Source: Providencia heimbachae ATCC 35613 (GTDB lineage Bacteria; Pseudomonadota; Gammaproteobacteria; Enterobacterales; Enterobacteriaceae). Taken from it: a stretch of DNA of 64,000 bases. Below are positions 50,520-61,668 of this stretch, piece by piece; within the stretch, counting starts at the first letter, position 1, and each line of letters begins with the position of its first letter. The notes below the pieces were generated by a model. The model was not told the DNA's origin and made no database searches. It saw nothing but the letters and a program-made list of their open reading frames with translations. Location of the stretch: assembly GCF_001655055.1 (NCBI RefSeq), contig NZ_LXEW01000018.1, forward strand, positions 47,406 to 111,405. Direction: 5' to 3'. The position numbers and the translations under genes are program-made.

Positions 50520-51926
50520 TTACTCTTGTGGCGCAACCACCATCTGTCCTACTGAACCTAAATCCGCTTTTTCTAAATTTTGGCTATAGAATAAGAATGG
50601 AAAATGGTTATACGATGGTTGCATCATTTGGACTAATAACTCTGTGCGTCCATCAACCCAAACGGTATCTTTCCAACCATAGTCTTCAGGTTGCGTTGGT
50701 TGCCCGTTGCTATTGATCACTTTAAAACGTACACCTTCAATATGAAACGCTTGGGGCTCGCTACTCGTAACCGTCCAACGCTCCCAATTACCTTGGCGGC
50801 TTGCAATATCCACTCGGTTAGTATCAATGGTCACATTATTAATACCAAAGGGCTCGTCTAAGCGGATCTCGCGGTTAGTGATCCCAGAGGTAATCTGCGT
50901 TTTATCTTCAACAAGTTGTGTTGGTAAAGCATCAGTCACTAATGACATCAACCCTGTTGCTTTAATCGTTAGTACATTAGTTGAAATTAATGAACTGGAT
51001 GGCTCAAATAACCCTTTCATTCTATCCATAAATGTCGCTGACTCCCCTGCGGAGATCGTCAACTCTTGGGTTTTCGTCATATCAACCAAAACTTCTCGAC
51101 GCTCACCGGGTGCAAGTGAAAGTTCTTGAATATTGACTGGCACGGTCAAGAAACCTTGATCTGAAGCTATCAATGCAAATGGTCGACCATCGCTGATTTT
51201 CATCACATACCGTCTTGAGTTAGATGCATTTAATAATCGTAAACGCACCCAACCTCTCGAAACTTCAACATAAGGATCCTGCACTCCGTTAACAAGCAAT
51301 GTGTCACCGAGAAAACCACGCTCTTCAGCTTTATACTCAGGAACGCCAAAGTTATCTAATCTTTTATCTTGAATAATAATGGGGAAATCATCAACACCGT
51401 AATGGTTCGGTAAACGTAAACTTTTACTTGAGTCGTCATCAATAATCCACATACCAAGCAGACCATTATGAACTTGCTCGCCCATTTGTCCTTGTGTATT
51501 CGCATGATACCAAAGTGTTGCTGCCTTTTGGCGGATTGGGATCACTGGGGACCAATCCGCATTGGGGGAAATTAATCTCGCCGCACCACCAATTTGCGTC
51601 CCAGGGATTTGCAACCCACTGATTGTCATGGAAACGGGAACCGTTAATCTATTGCTATAAATTAGCTTTAAATCGTCTCCATCTTTGACTCTAATTGTAG
51701 GTCCAGGTGATGAACCATTTACACCCCATGTATCTGCTGAGTATTTACCATCAAATGACCAATGTATTTTTTGTAATGTTAAAAATAAAGGTTGGCCTGA
51801 GCGTGACTCTAATAATGGAGGAACAGGAAGTGCCCTTGCTCCATTCGCACTAACAATAGTTGGCGCATAAGACAGGCACAAAGCCACCCCTGCGATAAGA
51901 AGGGATTGGCACCGACTGAATGACAT
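50520..51926 (-). CDS. ftsP: Cell division protein FtsP (SufI), atypical signal peptide
   Basis: Periplasmic divisome-stabilising protein with a multicopper-oxidase fold that lacks copper ligands. It has 468 residues (E. coli 470) and is conserved throughout: LPVPPLLESRSGQPLFL, GPTIRVKDGDD, PNADWSPVIPIRQKAATLWYHANT, VNGVQDPYVEVSRGWVRLRLLNASNSRRY and FHIEGVRF. E. coli SufI is the model Tat substrate with SRRQFIQ; here the N-terminus is MSFSRCQSLLIAGVALCLSY, so the second arginine is cysteine (codon TGC) and phenylalanine is serine. The leader otherwise looks like a Sec signal peptide ending IVSA. Downstream of plsC on the same strand, but 441 bases away. Confidence 0.94.
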   Translation of the reverse strand: MSFSRCQSLLIAGVALCLSYAPTIVSANGARALPVPPLLESRSGQPLFLTLQKIHWSFDGKYSADTWGVNGSSPGPTIRVKDGDDLKLIYSNRLTVPVSMTISGLQIPGTQIGGAARLISPNADWSPVIPIRQKAATLWYHANTQGQMGEQVHNGLLGMWIIDDDSSKSLRLPNHYGVDDFPIIIQDKRLDNFGVPEYKAEERGFLGDTLLVNGVQDPYVEVSRGWVRLRLLNASNSRRYVMKISDGRPFALIASDQGFLTVPVNIQELSLAPGERREVLVDMTKTQELTISAGESATFMDRMKGLFEPSSSLISTNVLTIKATGLMSLVTDALPTQLVEDKTQITSGITNREIRLDEPFGINNVTIDTNRVDIASRQGNWERWTVTSSEPQAFHIEGVRFKVINSNGQPTQPEDYGWKDTVWVDGRTELLVQMMQPSYNHFPFLFYSQNLEKADLGSVGQMVVAPQE

Positions 51927-52027
51927 AAATTCTCCGCTAAATAAAAATTCCAGCGCTTGTTATTGTTAGATATTCGAAATGTTTCGCCATTTTTATGGCT
52001 GTTTTAGGTTAGCGCCAGCAATATTAA

Positions 52028-52093
52028 TACTCGCCATACTTTAAGTCGCCTAATTGTTGATTATGTTTAGCAACTCGAATTAATAAAACTATA
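52028..52093. repeat. Short ERIC-derived element, copy B
   Basis: TACTCGCCATACTTTAAGTC to CAACTCGAATTAATAAAACT. It has the same end-core-end layout and length as copies A and C, with the ERIC hairpin core missing. Confidence 0.5.
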
Positions 52094-52307
52094 TGGAACG
52101 GTATCTTCGTATCATGATATCGCGAAAGATGCTTAAATTCTAAAAGTATCTTTGTGAATAATTAAAATTTAATTAATAGGTATAAAAATAGTAAGGGTTA
52201 TTTATTAGATGGATGCAAAATAAATGTCGCTAAATAAAAATAATTCTTACTTCAAATATTTCATTAAAAAATAAGGCAGTTTGTAATGACGCTCTTAAAA
52301 TGAATAA

Positions 52308-52340
52308 TGAGCGAGAAACTTACAAGAAGCCACTCGCTCA
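52308..52340 (-). terminator. Possible plsC terminator
   Basis: TGAGCGAG (52308-52315) pairs with CTCGCTCA (52333-52340). On the minus strand it is followed by the moderately T-rich TTATTCATTTT. It lies 28 bases after the plsC stop. Confidence 0.4.
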
Positions 52341-52367
52341 CCAATAATTTTTCCGTTTAAAAAACAG

Positions 52368-53105
52368 TTACTTTTGTGCTTTTTTATTCATTTGAGCCAC
52401 TTCAAGATCAAGCTGTTTAATTTTATCTTCCATTAGGCGATGGCAATACTCAGACAGCTCCCTGACTTGTTCACGACTGTATTTTGAAGTGTCTATTGGG
52501 TCTAACATTTCAATAATGACATGGCCGTTATCCCAACGGTTTAACTTGACTCGACCTTCAGTGCTAGAGGCACAGACGGGTACAATCGGCACACCGGCAG
52601 CAATCGCGGCATGGAATGCACCTGTTTTAAAAGGTAATAAACCACGACCACGGCTACGCGTTCCTTCAGGGAACATCCAAACTGATATTTTACGCTTAGT
52701 AATTTGGTCAGCAACTTGGGAAATTGTATTATGCGCTTTAGAGCGATTCGCCCTATCAATCAAAATATTTCCCGTGATCCAGTATAAAAAACCAAAAAAC
52801 GGCACAAACAGTAAACTTTTTTTACCCACGGTTACCGTTCTTGCCTGAACACCATTAGATATAGTGACCATGTCATAATTGTTTTGATGATTACCAATAT
52901 AGATACTTGGGCCATACTTTTTTGCCGCTTCAGGTATACGGTAAACCATTTTAATACCGAGTACTCTCGACAGTCGGCCAAACATATGACCAAAGGTCAT
53001 CACATGTTTAGGATTACGGGGGCTAAACAGACAATAAATTGTTCCTCCCACGCAGATCAATATCGTACAGATAATGATAATAATCGCTCGAATCAGCGCT
53101 AACAT
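52368..53105 (-). CDS. plsC: 1-acylglycerol-3-phosphate acyltransferase PlsC
   Basis: Inner-membrane enzyme that acylates lysophosphatidic acid to phosphatidic acid, the second step of phospholipid synthesis. It has 245 residues (E. coli 245). An N-terminal membrane helix (about 3-26) is followed by the NHQNNYD (NHX4D) catalytic motif near 73-79. FVPFFGFLYWITGNILIDR and the FPEGTRSRGRGLLPFKTGAFHAA block, with the EGTR substrate-binding motif, are intact, and VPIVPVCASS follows. The C-terminus is lysine-rich. It follows parC in the same direction, as in E. coli. Confidence 0.95.
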   Translation of the reverse strand: MLALIRAIIIIICTILICVGGTIYCLFSPRNPKHVMTFGHMFGRLSRVLGIKMVYRIPEAAKKYGPSIYIGNHQNNYDMVTISNGVQARTVTVGKKSLLFVPFFGFLYWITGNILIDRANRSKAHNTISQVADQITKRKISVWMFPEGTRSRGRGLLPFKTGAFHAAIAAGVPIVPVCASSTEGRVKLNRWDNGHVIIEMLDPIDTSKYSREQVRELSEYCHRLMEDKIKQLDLEVAQMNKKAQK

Positions 53106-53201
53106 ACTAACCCCAAATTTTAAGGGGCTTACCGCCCCATAGTTAAAATTACTTCTCCATTATTTCTACCGGAAACAATGGAGTTTTTACTTAAAATATT
53201 A

Positions 53202-55457
53202 TTAACTTGCGTCTACAGGCTCAATCTCTATACGTTCAATATTATGCATTCCACGAGGTAAAGATGTCCCCTTACGCCCACGTTCTGAACGATATTTTTG
53301 CAAGTCTTCTGCTTTAAATTTCAGTTTACGCTTACCAAAATAAAGTGTCATCGACGCTTGAGAGGGTAATATCATTAACCAAGCCAGTAAATCCTCGCCC
53401 GTTGCCGCTTGAGCGCCGGTAATATTAATAATTTTATTCCCCTTACCTTTAGAAAGTTGAGGTAGATCAGCAACAGGGAATATCAACATACGACCCGCTT
53501 TGGTGATTGCCAACAAGAGATCTTCTTGCTCGTTATGCAACTCAATGGGCGCAAGAACTTTTGCATTTTCAGGTAATGAAATTAGTGCTTTACCCGTTTT
53601 ATTTTTCGTTACTAAATCATTAAATGTACAGATAAAACCATAGCCGGCATCTGATGCCATCAAGTATTTTTGCTCTTCTGGCGCCATTAATACGTGTTCA
53701 ATGGTTGCACCAGGCGGTAGCGTTAACCGACCAGTTAGTGGTTCACCTTGACTGCGGGCAGAAGGTAGCTCTAATGGATCAACCGAGTAGCTTCGCCCCG
53801 TTGTATCGAGGAATACCGCGGCTTGATTAGTTTTACCTTTTGCTGCGCTTTTAAAGCCATCACCCGCTTTATAATTCAGGTTAGTCGGTTCAATATCATG
53901 GCCTTTAGCACTGCGTACCCAACCCATTTCGGAGAGTACAACGGTAACCGGCTCTGACGGCAAAATCTCGTGCTCACTCATTGCCTTCGCTTCTTCACGC
54001 TCATGCAATGGGGAACGGCGATCATCACCATACAGTTTGGCATCCGCCTGAATTTCTTTCTTAATTAAAGTATTGAGCCTACGTTCTGACCCTAGAATAG
54101 CTTGTAATTCATCGCGCTCTTTTGCTAATTCATCTTGCTCACCACGAATTTTCATTTCTTCAAGTTTGGCTAACTGGCGGAGTTTTATCTCCAGAATTGC
54201 TTCAGCTTGCGTATCTGAAATATTAAAGCGCGACATCAAGACAGGTTTAGGCTCATCTTCTCCACGAATAATTTCAATTACTTCATCAATATTCAGATAA
54301 GCAATTAATAAACCATCAAGGATATGAAGACGTCTTAGCACTTTCTCTAAGCGATGACTTAACCGATTACGTACAGTTTGACGACGATACTGGATCCATT
54401 CATTAAGGATCTCAACCAGGCCTTTCACTGATGGTCGGTTGTCTAAGCCAATCATATTTAGGTTAACACGATAGCTTCTTTCTAAATCTGTTGTTGCAAA
54501 TAGGTGGGTCATTACCTGTTCAAGATCAACGCGATTACTGCGAGGAATAATCACCAGACGTGTTGGGTTTTCGTGGTTGGATTCATCACGTAAATCTTCT
54601 ACCATCGGGAGTTTTTTCCCCCGAATTTGGCTGGCTATCTGCTCAAGGACTTTGGCACCAGAAACCTGATGAGGCAATGCAGTAATAACGGCATTACCGT
54701 CTTCTTTTTCCCAAACAGCACGCATGCGCACAGAACCACGACCCGTTTGATAAATCTTACGAATATCATAGGGGGACGAAATAATTTCCGCTTCAGTTGG
54801 ATAGTCAGGCCCTGGCACAAAGGCCATAATATCTTCAAGTGTTAGGGTCGGTTTATCCAGTAACGCAATCACCGCATTGGCAACTTCACGGGCATTGTGA
54901 GGTGGAATATCGGTCGCCATTCCCACCGCAATCCCAGTGGTGCCATTAAGCAGTATATTCGGCAAACGCGCTGGCAACATTTTCGGTTCATTCATTGTCC
55001 CGTCAAAGTTAGGCACCCAATCAACGGTGCCATGTGCGAGTTCACTGAGCAATGTTTCTGCGTATTTAGATAGGCGTGACTCGGTATAACGCATCGCAGC
55101 GAATGATTTAGGATCATCTGGCGCCCCCCAGTTACCTTGACCATCAACTAATGGGTAGCGGTAAGAAAAGGGTTGAGCCATCAAGACCATTGCTTCATAA
55201 CAAGCACTATCACCATGTGGATGATATTTACCCAGTACGTCCCCGACGGTTCTGGCTGATTTCTTATATTTAGCTGAATTGCTAAGTCCAAGTTCTGACA
55301 TAGCATAGACAATACGGCGCTGAACAGGTTTTAGTCCATCGCCAATAAACGGTAACGCCCTATCCATGATGACGTACATCGAATAGTTCAGATAGGCGCT
55401 CTCAGTAAAGGCATGGAGCGGTAAACGCTCGACACCATCATGAGTAATTTCACTCAT
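53202..55457 (-). CDS. parC: DNA topoisomerase IV subunit A ParC
   Basis: Decatenates daughter chromosomes with ParE. It has 751 residues (E. coli 752). The catalytic tyrosine is Y124 in [11 protein letters not shown]. The quinolone-resistance region [12 protein letters not shown] shows S84 and E88 (E. coli S80 and E84), the susceptible-type residues. The winged-helix/tower domain is followed by a C-terminal beta-pinwheel domain containing [12 protein letters not shown] and [14 protein letters not shown] blades. The gene lies 39 bases after the parE stop, in the same direction, so the two are probably an operon. Confidence 0.96.
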   Translation of the reverse strand: MSEITHDGVERLPLHAFTESAYLNYSMYVIMDRALPFIGDGLKPVQRRIVYAMSELGLSNSAKYKKSARTVGDVLGKYHPHGDSACYEAMVLMAQPFSYRYPLVDGQGNWGAPDDPKSFAAMRYTESRLSKYAETLLSELAHGTVDWVPNFDGTMNEPKMLPARLPNILLNGTTGIAVGMATDIPPHNAREVANAVIALLDKPTLTLEDIMAFVPGPDYPTEAEIISSPYDIRKIYQTGRGSVRMRAVWEKEDGNAVITALPHQVSGAKVLEQIASQIRGKKLPMVEDLRDESNHENPTRLVIIPRSNRVDLEQVMTHLFATTDLERSYRVNLNMIGLDNRPSVKGLVEILNEWIQYRRQTVRNRLSHRLEKVLRRLHILDGLLIAYLNIDEVIEIIRGEDEPKPVLMSRFNISDTQAEAILEIKLRQLAKLEEMKIRGEQDELAKERDELQAILGSERRLNTLIKKEIQADAKLYGDDRRSPLHEREEAKAMSEHEILPSEPVTVVLSEMGWVRSAKGHDIEPTNLNYKAGDGFKSAAKGKTNQAAVFLDTTGRSYSVDPLELPSARSQGEPLTGRLTLPPGATIEHVLMAPEEQKYLMASDAGYGFICTFNDLVTKNKTGKALISLPENAKVLAPIELHNEQEDLLLAITKAGRMLIFPVADLPQLSKGKGNKIINITGAQAATGEDLLAWLMILPSQASMTLYFGKRKLKFKAEDLQKYRSERGRKGTSLPRGMHNIERIEIEPVDAS

Positions 55458-55496
55458 TCAATACGTTCCTTACTCTTTCTCATCACTTTTCGGATG

Positions 55497-57431
<1,935 letters not shown>

Positions 57432-57480
57432 TCAATCAGTGAGTTACTGGTGATAATAACAGTGAACATACGTTTTGGCA

Positions 57481-58062
57481 CTATTTCTCTATTAATTCCA
57501 GAAAACGTATCATTTGAGGGAAGTAGGCTTCAATACCAACAAATGCATGATTACCATCGGGTTCTACCGTTTGCTTGCTCTTTGAAAGATAGGTAACAGC
57601 TTCACGATAATCAAGTACTTCATCACCCATTTGTTGAAGAAGCCAAATCAAATTGGGTGATTTCAAGTGTTCAATATGCAACGCTTTTAGCTCATCAATA
57701 TGCTTTGGTTCCAACATATAACTTTCTTGCGTATAGGGATTAGTATTTTCCCCTAAATAATCTTGCAACAAATCAAAGGGACGAACCGCAGGATTAATGA
57801 CCACCGCAGGAAGGCGGTAACGCTCAGAAAACCAAATAGAAAAATAGCCACCAAGAGAAGAACCGACTAGGCCTATTTTCTCATGCTGATGCTGTGAAAT
57901 AATTTCATCCAACATGGCTTCTGCTTGTTGTGGGAAATTCGGCAATTGCGGCACAATCATATTGATATGTGGATAGTTGGCTTCAACCCATTGCTTTAAG
58001 CTACTCGCTTTAGCAGACTGAGGGGAGCTATTAAAACCATGTATATAAAGGAGAGTTGGCAT
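57481..58062 (-). CDS. yqiA: Alpha/beta-hydrolase esterase YqiA
   Basis: UPF0227-type small esterase with activity on short-chain acyl-CoA or ester substrates in E. coli; physiological role unclear. It has 193 residues (E. coli 193). YIHGFNSSPQSAKASSLKQW begins the fold, and the nucleophile serine is in the elbow GLVGSSLGGYFS (about 64-75). The acid and histidine lie in QMGDEVLDYREA and PDGNHAFVG. It lies 7 bases downstream of cpdA, as in the E. coli cpdA-yqiA-parE arrangement, so it is probably cotranscribed. Confidence 0.92.
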   Translation of the reverse strand: MPTLLYIHGFNSSPQSAKASSLKQWVEANYPHINMIVPQLPNFPQQAEAMLDEIISQHQHEKIGLVGSSLGGYFSIWFSERYRLPAVVINPAVRPFDLLQDYLGENTNPYTQESYMLEPKHIDELKALHIEHLKSPNLIWLLQQMGDEVLDYREAVTYLSKSKQTVEPDGNHAFVGIEAYFPQMIRFLELIEK

Positions 58063-58069
58063 AAGTAAA

Positions 58070-58909
58070 TTAATAACCGTCTGAATCTAAATCAGGGCTA
58101 AACTCCCGGGTATTTAAACGATGAACTATCGTATTCACCTGCTTTTCGCCTTGAGAATTAACGCTCAACTCAAGATAACGCCAACCTGGTGCAACGGTAT
58201 CTAACGCAAAATTAGTGCAATGAGGTTTAAATTGAACGCATGTGGATGGCGTAGCCAATAAACGAATACCATGCCAAAGTTCATCCATTTCTTGATGAAT
58301 ATGACCACATAACATGGCTTTTACATTGGTATAAGGCTTTAGATAGTCAGCTAATATATGCGAATTTCTCAGACTATGCTGATCAAGCCATGTGCATCCA
58401 GAAGGGAGAGGATGATGATGTAACATCACTAATGTCGCTCGTTCTGGTTGATTATCTAGACAATGCTTCATCCATTCGAGTTGCTGTTCCGAAAGCTCCC
58501 CATGAGGGACGTCTTGCAGTTGGCTATCAAGCATCAAAACCTGCCATTCATCACCAATCAAAATTTGCTTAGCACAGGAAATGCCCGCGACTCTCAGTGA
58601 TTCCACCATCGCGGGTGGATAGTCATGGTTGCCCGGTAGCCAAACGCAAGGTGCAGGAATTCTTTCAATCCCTTCAGCAAAATGTTGATACGCTTTTGGT
58701 GATTGATCTTGAACTAAATCCCCTGTCGCCACGATTAGGTCGATAGGCAAATTTTGTTCTATAATAGCATCAAGAACCGCTTGATAACTTCGGTAAGTGT
58801 TAATCCCTAAAAGGGTTTTTTCCGTATCAGCAAAAAGATGCGTATCAGTAACCTGTAAAATTCTCACGACGTTTGAGTTCTTTGCAGTCACTTCAAGCTG
58901 GCTGTCCAA
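58070..58909 (-). CDS. cpdA: 3',5'-cyclic AMP phosphodiesterase CpdA
   Basis: Metallophosphoesterase that hydrolyses cAMP and so tunes CRP signalling. It has 279 residues (E. coli 275). The start codon is TTG at 58909, supported by AAGGAAT at the right distance and by the absence of a conserved downstream ATG before the first motif. Metal-binding motifs are LQVTDTHLF (about 18-26), ATGDLVQD, PGNHDYP, LHHHPLPSG and CGHIHQE. E. coli has yqiB between cpdA and nudF; here that space holds only an ERIC element. Confidence 0.93.
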   Translation of the reverse strand: MDSQLEVTAKNSNVVRILQVTDTHLFADTEKTLLGINTYRSYQAVLDAIIEQNLPIDLIVATGDLVQDQSPKAYQHFAEGIERIPAPCVWLPGNHDYPPAMVESLRVAGISCAKQILIGDEWQVLMLDSQLQDVPHGELSEQQLEWMKHCLDNQPERATLVMLHHHPLPSGCTWLDQHSLRNSHILADYLKPYTNVKAMLCGHIHQEMDELWHGIRLLATPSTCVQFKPHCTNFALDTVAPGWRYLELSVNSQGEKQVNTIVHRLNTREFSPDLDSDGY

Positions 58910-59014
58910 AAGTATTCCTTTTCCTTAAAATATTATCTAAACCCTAAACTATTCTATTCGCTATAACTATACAGAGACTCAACATCTATATAATTTGAAG
59001 TATAGCTTACCGTA

Positions 59015-59142
59015 ATTATTCTAGATAACCCGAGTTACAAGAAGGCGGCAATCGAAGCTACCCCGAGGAGCATACAAAAGTATGTGACTTGGGTCGCTGA
59101 GTACAGCCAACGCACTTGCAGCTTGAAGTATGACGAGTAATG
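59015..59142 (-). repeat. ERIC element between cpdA and nudF
   Basis: ATAACCCGAGTTACAAGAAG, GGCGGCAATCGAAG, the hairpin CCCCGAGGAGCATAC-AAAA-GTATGTGACTTGGG, CAGCCAACGCACTTGC and AGCTTGAAGTATGACGAGTA. An extra decayed right end (AATTTGAAGTATAG) lies just before it at about 58992-59005. The sequence reads as an ERIC on the plus strand, in antisense orientation to the flanking genes. Confidence 0.82.
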
Positions 59143-59179
59143 GGTTGAATATCTGCTAATCAGCACACACTTCCCTAAT

Positions 59180-59818
59180 TTAAAACACTTTCATCCATTT
59201 TTCATGGAGTTTTTGATAATTGAGTTGTAGCCACTGGATAGCGATGACTGTTGCTGCGTTGTCAATAGTACCATCGTTAACCCATTGATAAGCTTGATCA
59301 CGGCTCACGACATGGACTCGTATATCTTCATTTTCTGTCGATAATCCATGTATGCCTTTGGCTTTTTTACTGTCGACTTCACCGATATAAACGTGCATAC
59401 GTTCGGTTGTTCCCCCGGGACTCGAAAGATAGCTTAATGCCTTTTCTGCCCGTTCAATCACTAAACCCGCTTCTTCCACCGATTCACGACGAATAACCTC
59501 TTCTGGTGATTCATTTGGCTCTATCATGCCTGCTACGGCTTCGAGCAACCACGGTGTCTCACTGGTTTCTATTGCAGGAAGGCGAATTTGTTCAATCAAA
59601 ACGACATTTTCTGTTTTGGGATCATAAGGTAAAACAACGCCAGCGTGTCCGCGCTCAAATACTTCTCGGGTTATCTCATTGCTCCAAGAACCTTCAAATA
59701 ATCGATGACGAAAACGGTATTCTGTCATTTGAAAAAAACCGTTAAATAATTTACGCTTAGATATAATTTCAATATCATCTTTACCGTATTTAAATGGGCG
59801 TTCTGTTTTATTTTCCAT
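59180..59818 (-). CDS. nudF: ADP-ribose pyrophosphatase NudF
   Basis: Nudix hydrolase that cleaves ADP-ribose to AMP and ribose-5-phosphate. It has 212 residues (E. coli 209). The Nudix box GMIEPNESPEEVIRRESVEE followed by AGL fits GX5EX7REUXEEXGU. EQIRLPAIETSETPWLLEAVAG precedes it as in other NudF proteins. The conserved tail includes GGTTERMHVYIGEVDS and NAATVIAIQWLQLNY. GGAG precedes the ATG. Divergent from tolC, as in E. coli. Confidence 0.94.
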   Translation of the reverse strand: MENKTERPFKYGKDDIEIISKRKLFNGFFQMTEYRFRHRLFEGSWSNEITREVFERGHAGVVLPYDPKTENVVLIEQIRLPAIETSETPWLLEAVAGMIEPNESPEEVIRRESVEEAGLVIERAEKALSYLSSPGGTTERMHVYIGEVDSKKAKGIHGLSTENEDIRVHVVSRDQAYQWVNDGTIDNAATVIAIQWLQLNYQKLHEKWMKVF

Positions 59819-59927
59819 TGCATTCTCCTAAGCCACAAATTCCATATTAAGGAAAAATTGTGGATTAAAACAGTTTTTAAGGCTTTTTAACCTCAAATGA
59901 GGTAATGTTTAAACAAATTGGGACGAA

Positions 59928-59947
59928 ATGGCACAAAAGGCTACCGT
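59928..59947 (+). promoter_or_regulatory. Possible mar/sox/rob box of tolC
   Basis: ATGGCACAAAAGGCTACCGT fits AYNGCACNNWNNRYYAAAYN except at three positions in the right part. It lies about 20 bases before the -10-like TACAAT. E. coli tolC is a known mar/sox/rob target. Confidence 0.35.
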
Positions 59948-60032
59948 TATCACAACCGATACTCTGTTACAATGTGCGCCATTATTTAAATTTATGAGCA
60001 ACAATAGGCCTGTTGTAATGACTGCCTCTAGA

Positions 60033-60078
60033 GTCAATGACATTGAATTATTTACAGTAATAATTAAATGTCATTGAC
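60033..60078 (+). promoter_or_regulatory. 46-nt near-perfect hairpin in the tolC leader
   Basis: GTCAATGACATT (60033-60044) pairs with AATGTCATTGAC (60067-60078). Inside, after one G-A mismatch, AATTATT (60046-60052) pairs with AATAATT (60059-60065) around a 6-base loop. This gives 19 pairs in 20 positions. There is no U-tract, so it is not a terminator. It ends 68 bases before the tolC ATG. Confidence 0.7.
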
Positions 60079-60146
60079 CATCAAGAAGCACGATACGTTT
60101 TCGGTAATAGGCTCAACATAATTTGCTGTTTAATCAAGGAATCCAA

Positions 60147-61538
60147 ATGAAGAAACTGCTTCCCCTTTTTATTGCAATGAGTTTTGTGGGTCTCAGTGCT
60201 AATAGCTATGCAGAAGATTTACTTCAGGTTTATCAAAAATCAAAAGAAGGTAACCCTGAGCTCAGAAAATCATTAGCAGAACGTAACCAAGCTTTTGAGA
60301 AAATCAATGAAGCACGTAGTCCATTACTACCGCAACTCGGTTTAGGGGCTGGTGCAAGTTATGGCAGTGGTTACCGTGATGCAAGAAATACAGAAAGTAC
60401 AGGCCTGAATGCGTCATTGAAATTAACCCAAGTCGTCTTTGATATGGCTAAATGGCGTCAACTGACTGTTCAAGAAAAAACAGCCGGTATTTCCGATGTC
60501 ACTTACCAAACAAGCCAACAACAACTTATTTTAGATACTTCAACGGCTTATTTTAATGTGTTAAAAGCCATTGATGCATTATCTTATATTGAAGCAAACA
60601 AAGAAGCTGTTTACCGTCAATTAGACCAAACAACTCAACGCTTCAATGTTGGGTTAGTCGCCATTACTGACGTGCAAAATGCCCGTGCTAACTATGATAG
60701 CGTTATTGCCCAAGAAGTTTCGGGTCGTAACGACTTAGAAAATGCGGTTGAAAAATTACGCCAAGTCAGTGGTGTTTACTATAACCAGCTTGCATCATTG
60801 AATATCGACCGTTTTAAAACAACCGATCCTGATCATGTTGATGCCATTTTAAAAGAAGCAGAAGAGCGTAACCTTAGCTTACTGAGCGCACGCTTAGCGC
60901 AAGATGTTTCACGTGAAAACATCCGCTTAGCTGAAACAGGTCATATGCCAACGGTGAGTTTAGACGCAGGAACCAGCGTGACGAATACTTATAACCATGG
61001 CAGTGGTTATAACAACCAAATGACGGGCACGGGTGCTAGCAATAGCTATAACGGTCAAAACAGTGTTGGCCTGACCTTAAGCGTTCCTCTTTATTCTGGT
61101 GGTGCAATCAGCTCACAAGTTGAACAAGCTCAATATGGCTTCCAAGGTGCCAGTGAACAGCTTGAAAGCATTTATCGCAATGTTATTCAATTAGTTCGCT
61201 CATCTTATAACAACGTTTCTTCATCTATTAGTAGCATCAATGCATACAAACAAGTTGTTGTATCTGCACAGAGCTCTTTAGATGCAATGGAAGCAGGATA
61301 CCAAGTAGGTACTCGTACTATTGTTGACGTGTTAACTGCAACGACAGCGCTTTACCAAGCAAAACAAAATCTGTCCAATGCCCGTTATGATTACATGATC
61401 AATCAACTGAATATTGAATTTGCTCGCGGAACATTAAATGAAGACGATATTTCTCGTCTGAATGCTAGCTTGGGTAAAGAAATTGCAACCTCACCAAGTA
61501 GTATTATCCGTAATATCAATGCCCCGAAAATTAATTAA
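60147..61538 (+). CDS. tolC: Outer-membrane efflux channel TolC
   Basis: Trimeric outer-membrane channel shared by RND/MFS/ABC efflux pumps and type I secretion. The ATG at 60147 follows AAGGA and gives 463 residues; E. coli TolC is 493 with a longer C-terminal tail. The signal peptide MKKLLPLFIAMSFVGLSANS ends near SYA, and the mature protein begins EDLLQVYQKSKEGNPELR. The duplicated helical-barrel halves are visible, with SPLLPQLGLGAGASYGSG and AETGHMPTVSLDAGTS opening their strands, and LSVPLYSGG and YQVGTRTIVDVLTATTALYQ late in the protein. It ends at a strong terminator. Confidence 0.96.
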   Translation: MKKLLPLFIAMSFVGLSANSYAEDLLQVYQKSKEGNPELRKSLAERNQAFEKINEARSPLLPQLGLGAGASYGSGYRDARNTESTGLNASLKLTQVVFDMAKWRQLTVQEKTAGISDVTYQTSQQQLILDTSTAYFNVLKAIDALSYIEANKEAVYRQLDQTTQRFNVGLVAITDVQNARANYDSVIAQEVSGRNDLENAVEKLRQVSGVYYNQLASLNIDRFKTTDPDHVDAILKEAEERNLSLLSARLAQDVSRENIRLAETGHMPTVSLDAGTSVTNTYNHGSGYNNQMTGTGASNSYNGQNSVGLTLSVPLYSGGAISSQVEQAQYGFQGASEQLESIYRNVIQLVRSSYNNVSSSISSINAYKQVVVSAQSSLDAMEAGYQVGTRTIVDVLTATTALYQAKQNLSNARYDYMINQLNIEFARGTLNEDDISRLNASLGKEIATSPSSIIRNINAPKIN

Positions 61539-61553
61539 TTTTTAATTTTCAAT

Positions 61554-61586
61554 AAAATAACCCGCTAAAATAGCGGGTTATTTTTT
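61554..61586 (+). terminator. tolC terminator
   Basis: AATAACCCGCTA (61556-61567), AAA loop, TAGCGGGTTATT (61571-61582), then a T run. A 12-bp perfect stem. Confidence 0.92.
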
Positions 61587-61652
61587 ATGCTTATTCAAAA
61601 GTCCTGGCAATTCAATAAGCATAAAAATATAAATATACAACGTTGACTGCAC

Positions 61653-61668
61653 TAATCTGGTCAGATTA
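61653..61668. promoter_or_regulatory. Operator-like palindrome behind tolC
   Basis: TAATCTG-GT-CAGATTA, perfect 7-base arms, placed between TTGACT (61643-61648) and a weak TTAATT (61666-61671) at 17-base spacing. This is where a repressor would sit. The regulator is unknown. Confidence 0.4.

Larger units (their letters stand above)
51927..52367. other. Expanded plsC-ftsP spacer
   Basis: About 440 bases, much longer than the corresponding E. coli gap as I recall it. It holds a short ERIC-derived element (52028-52093) and an inverted repeat near plsC (52308-52340). No open frame of interest. Confidence 0.6.
59819..60146. other. Divergent nudF-tolC regulatory region
   Basis: About 330 bases. 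Contains a marbox-like sequence (59928-59947) overlapping a candidate promoter with -10 TACAAT (59968-59973), and the 46-nt hairpin at 60033-60078 in the probable tolC leader. No gene seen. Confidence 0.6.

Noticed and set aside
55180..55230. Quinolone-resistance substitution in ParC
   Set aside because: The serine and glutamate corresponding to E. coli S80 and E84 are both present; no change to report.
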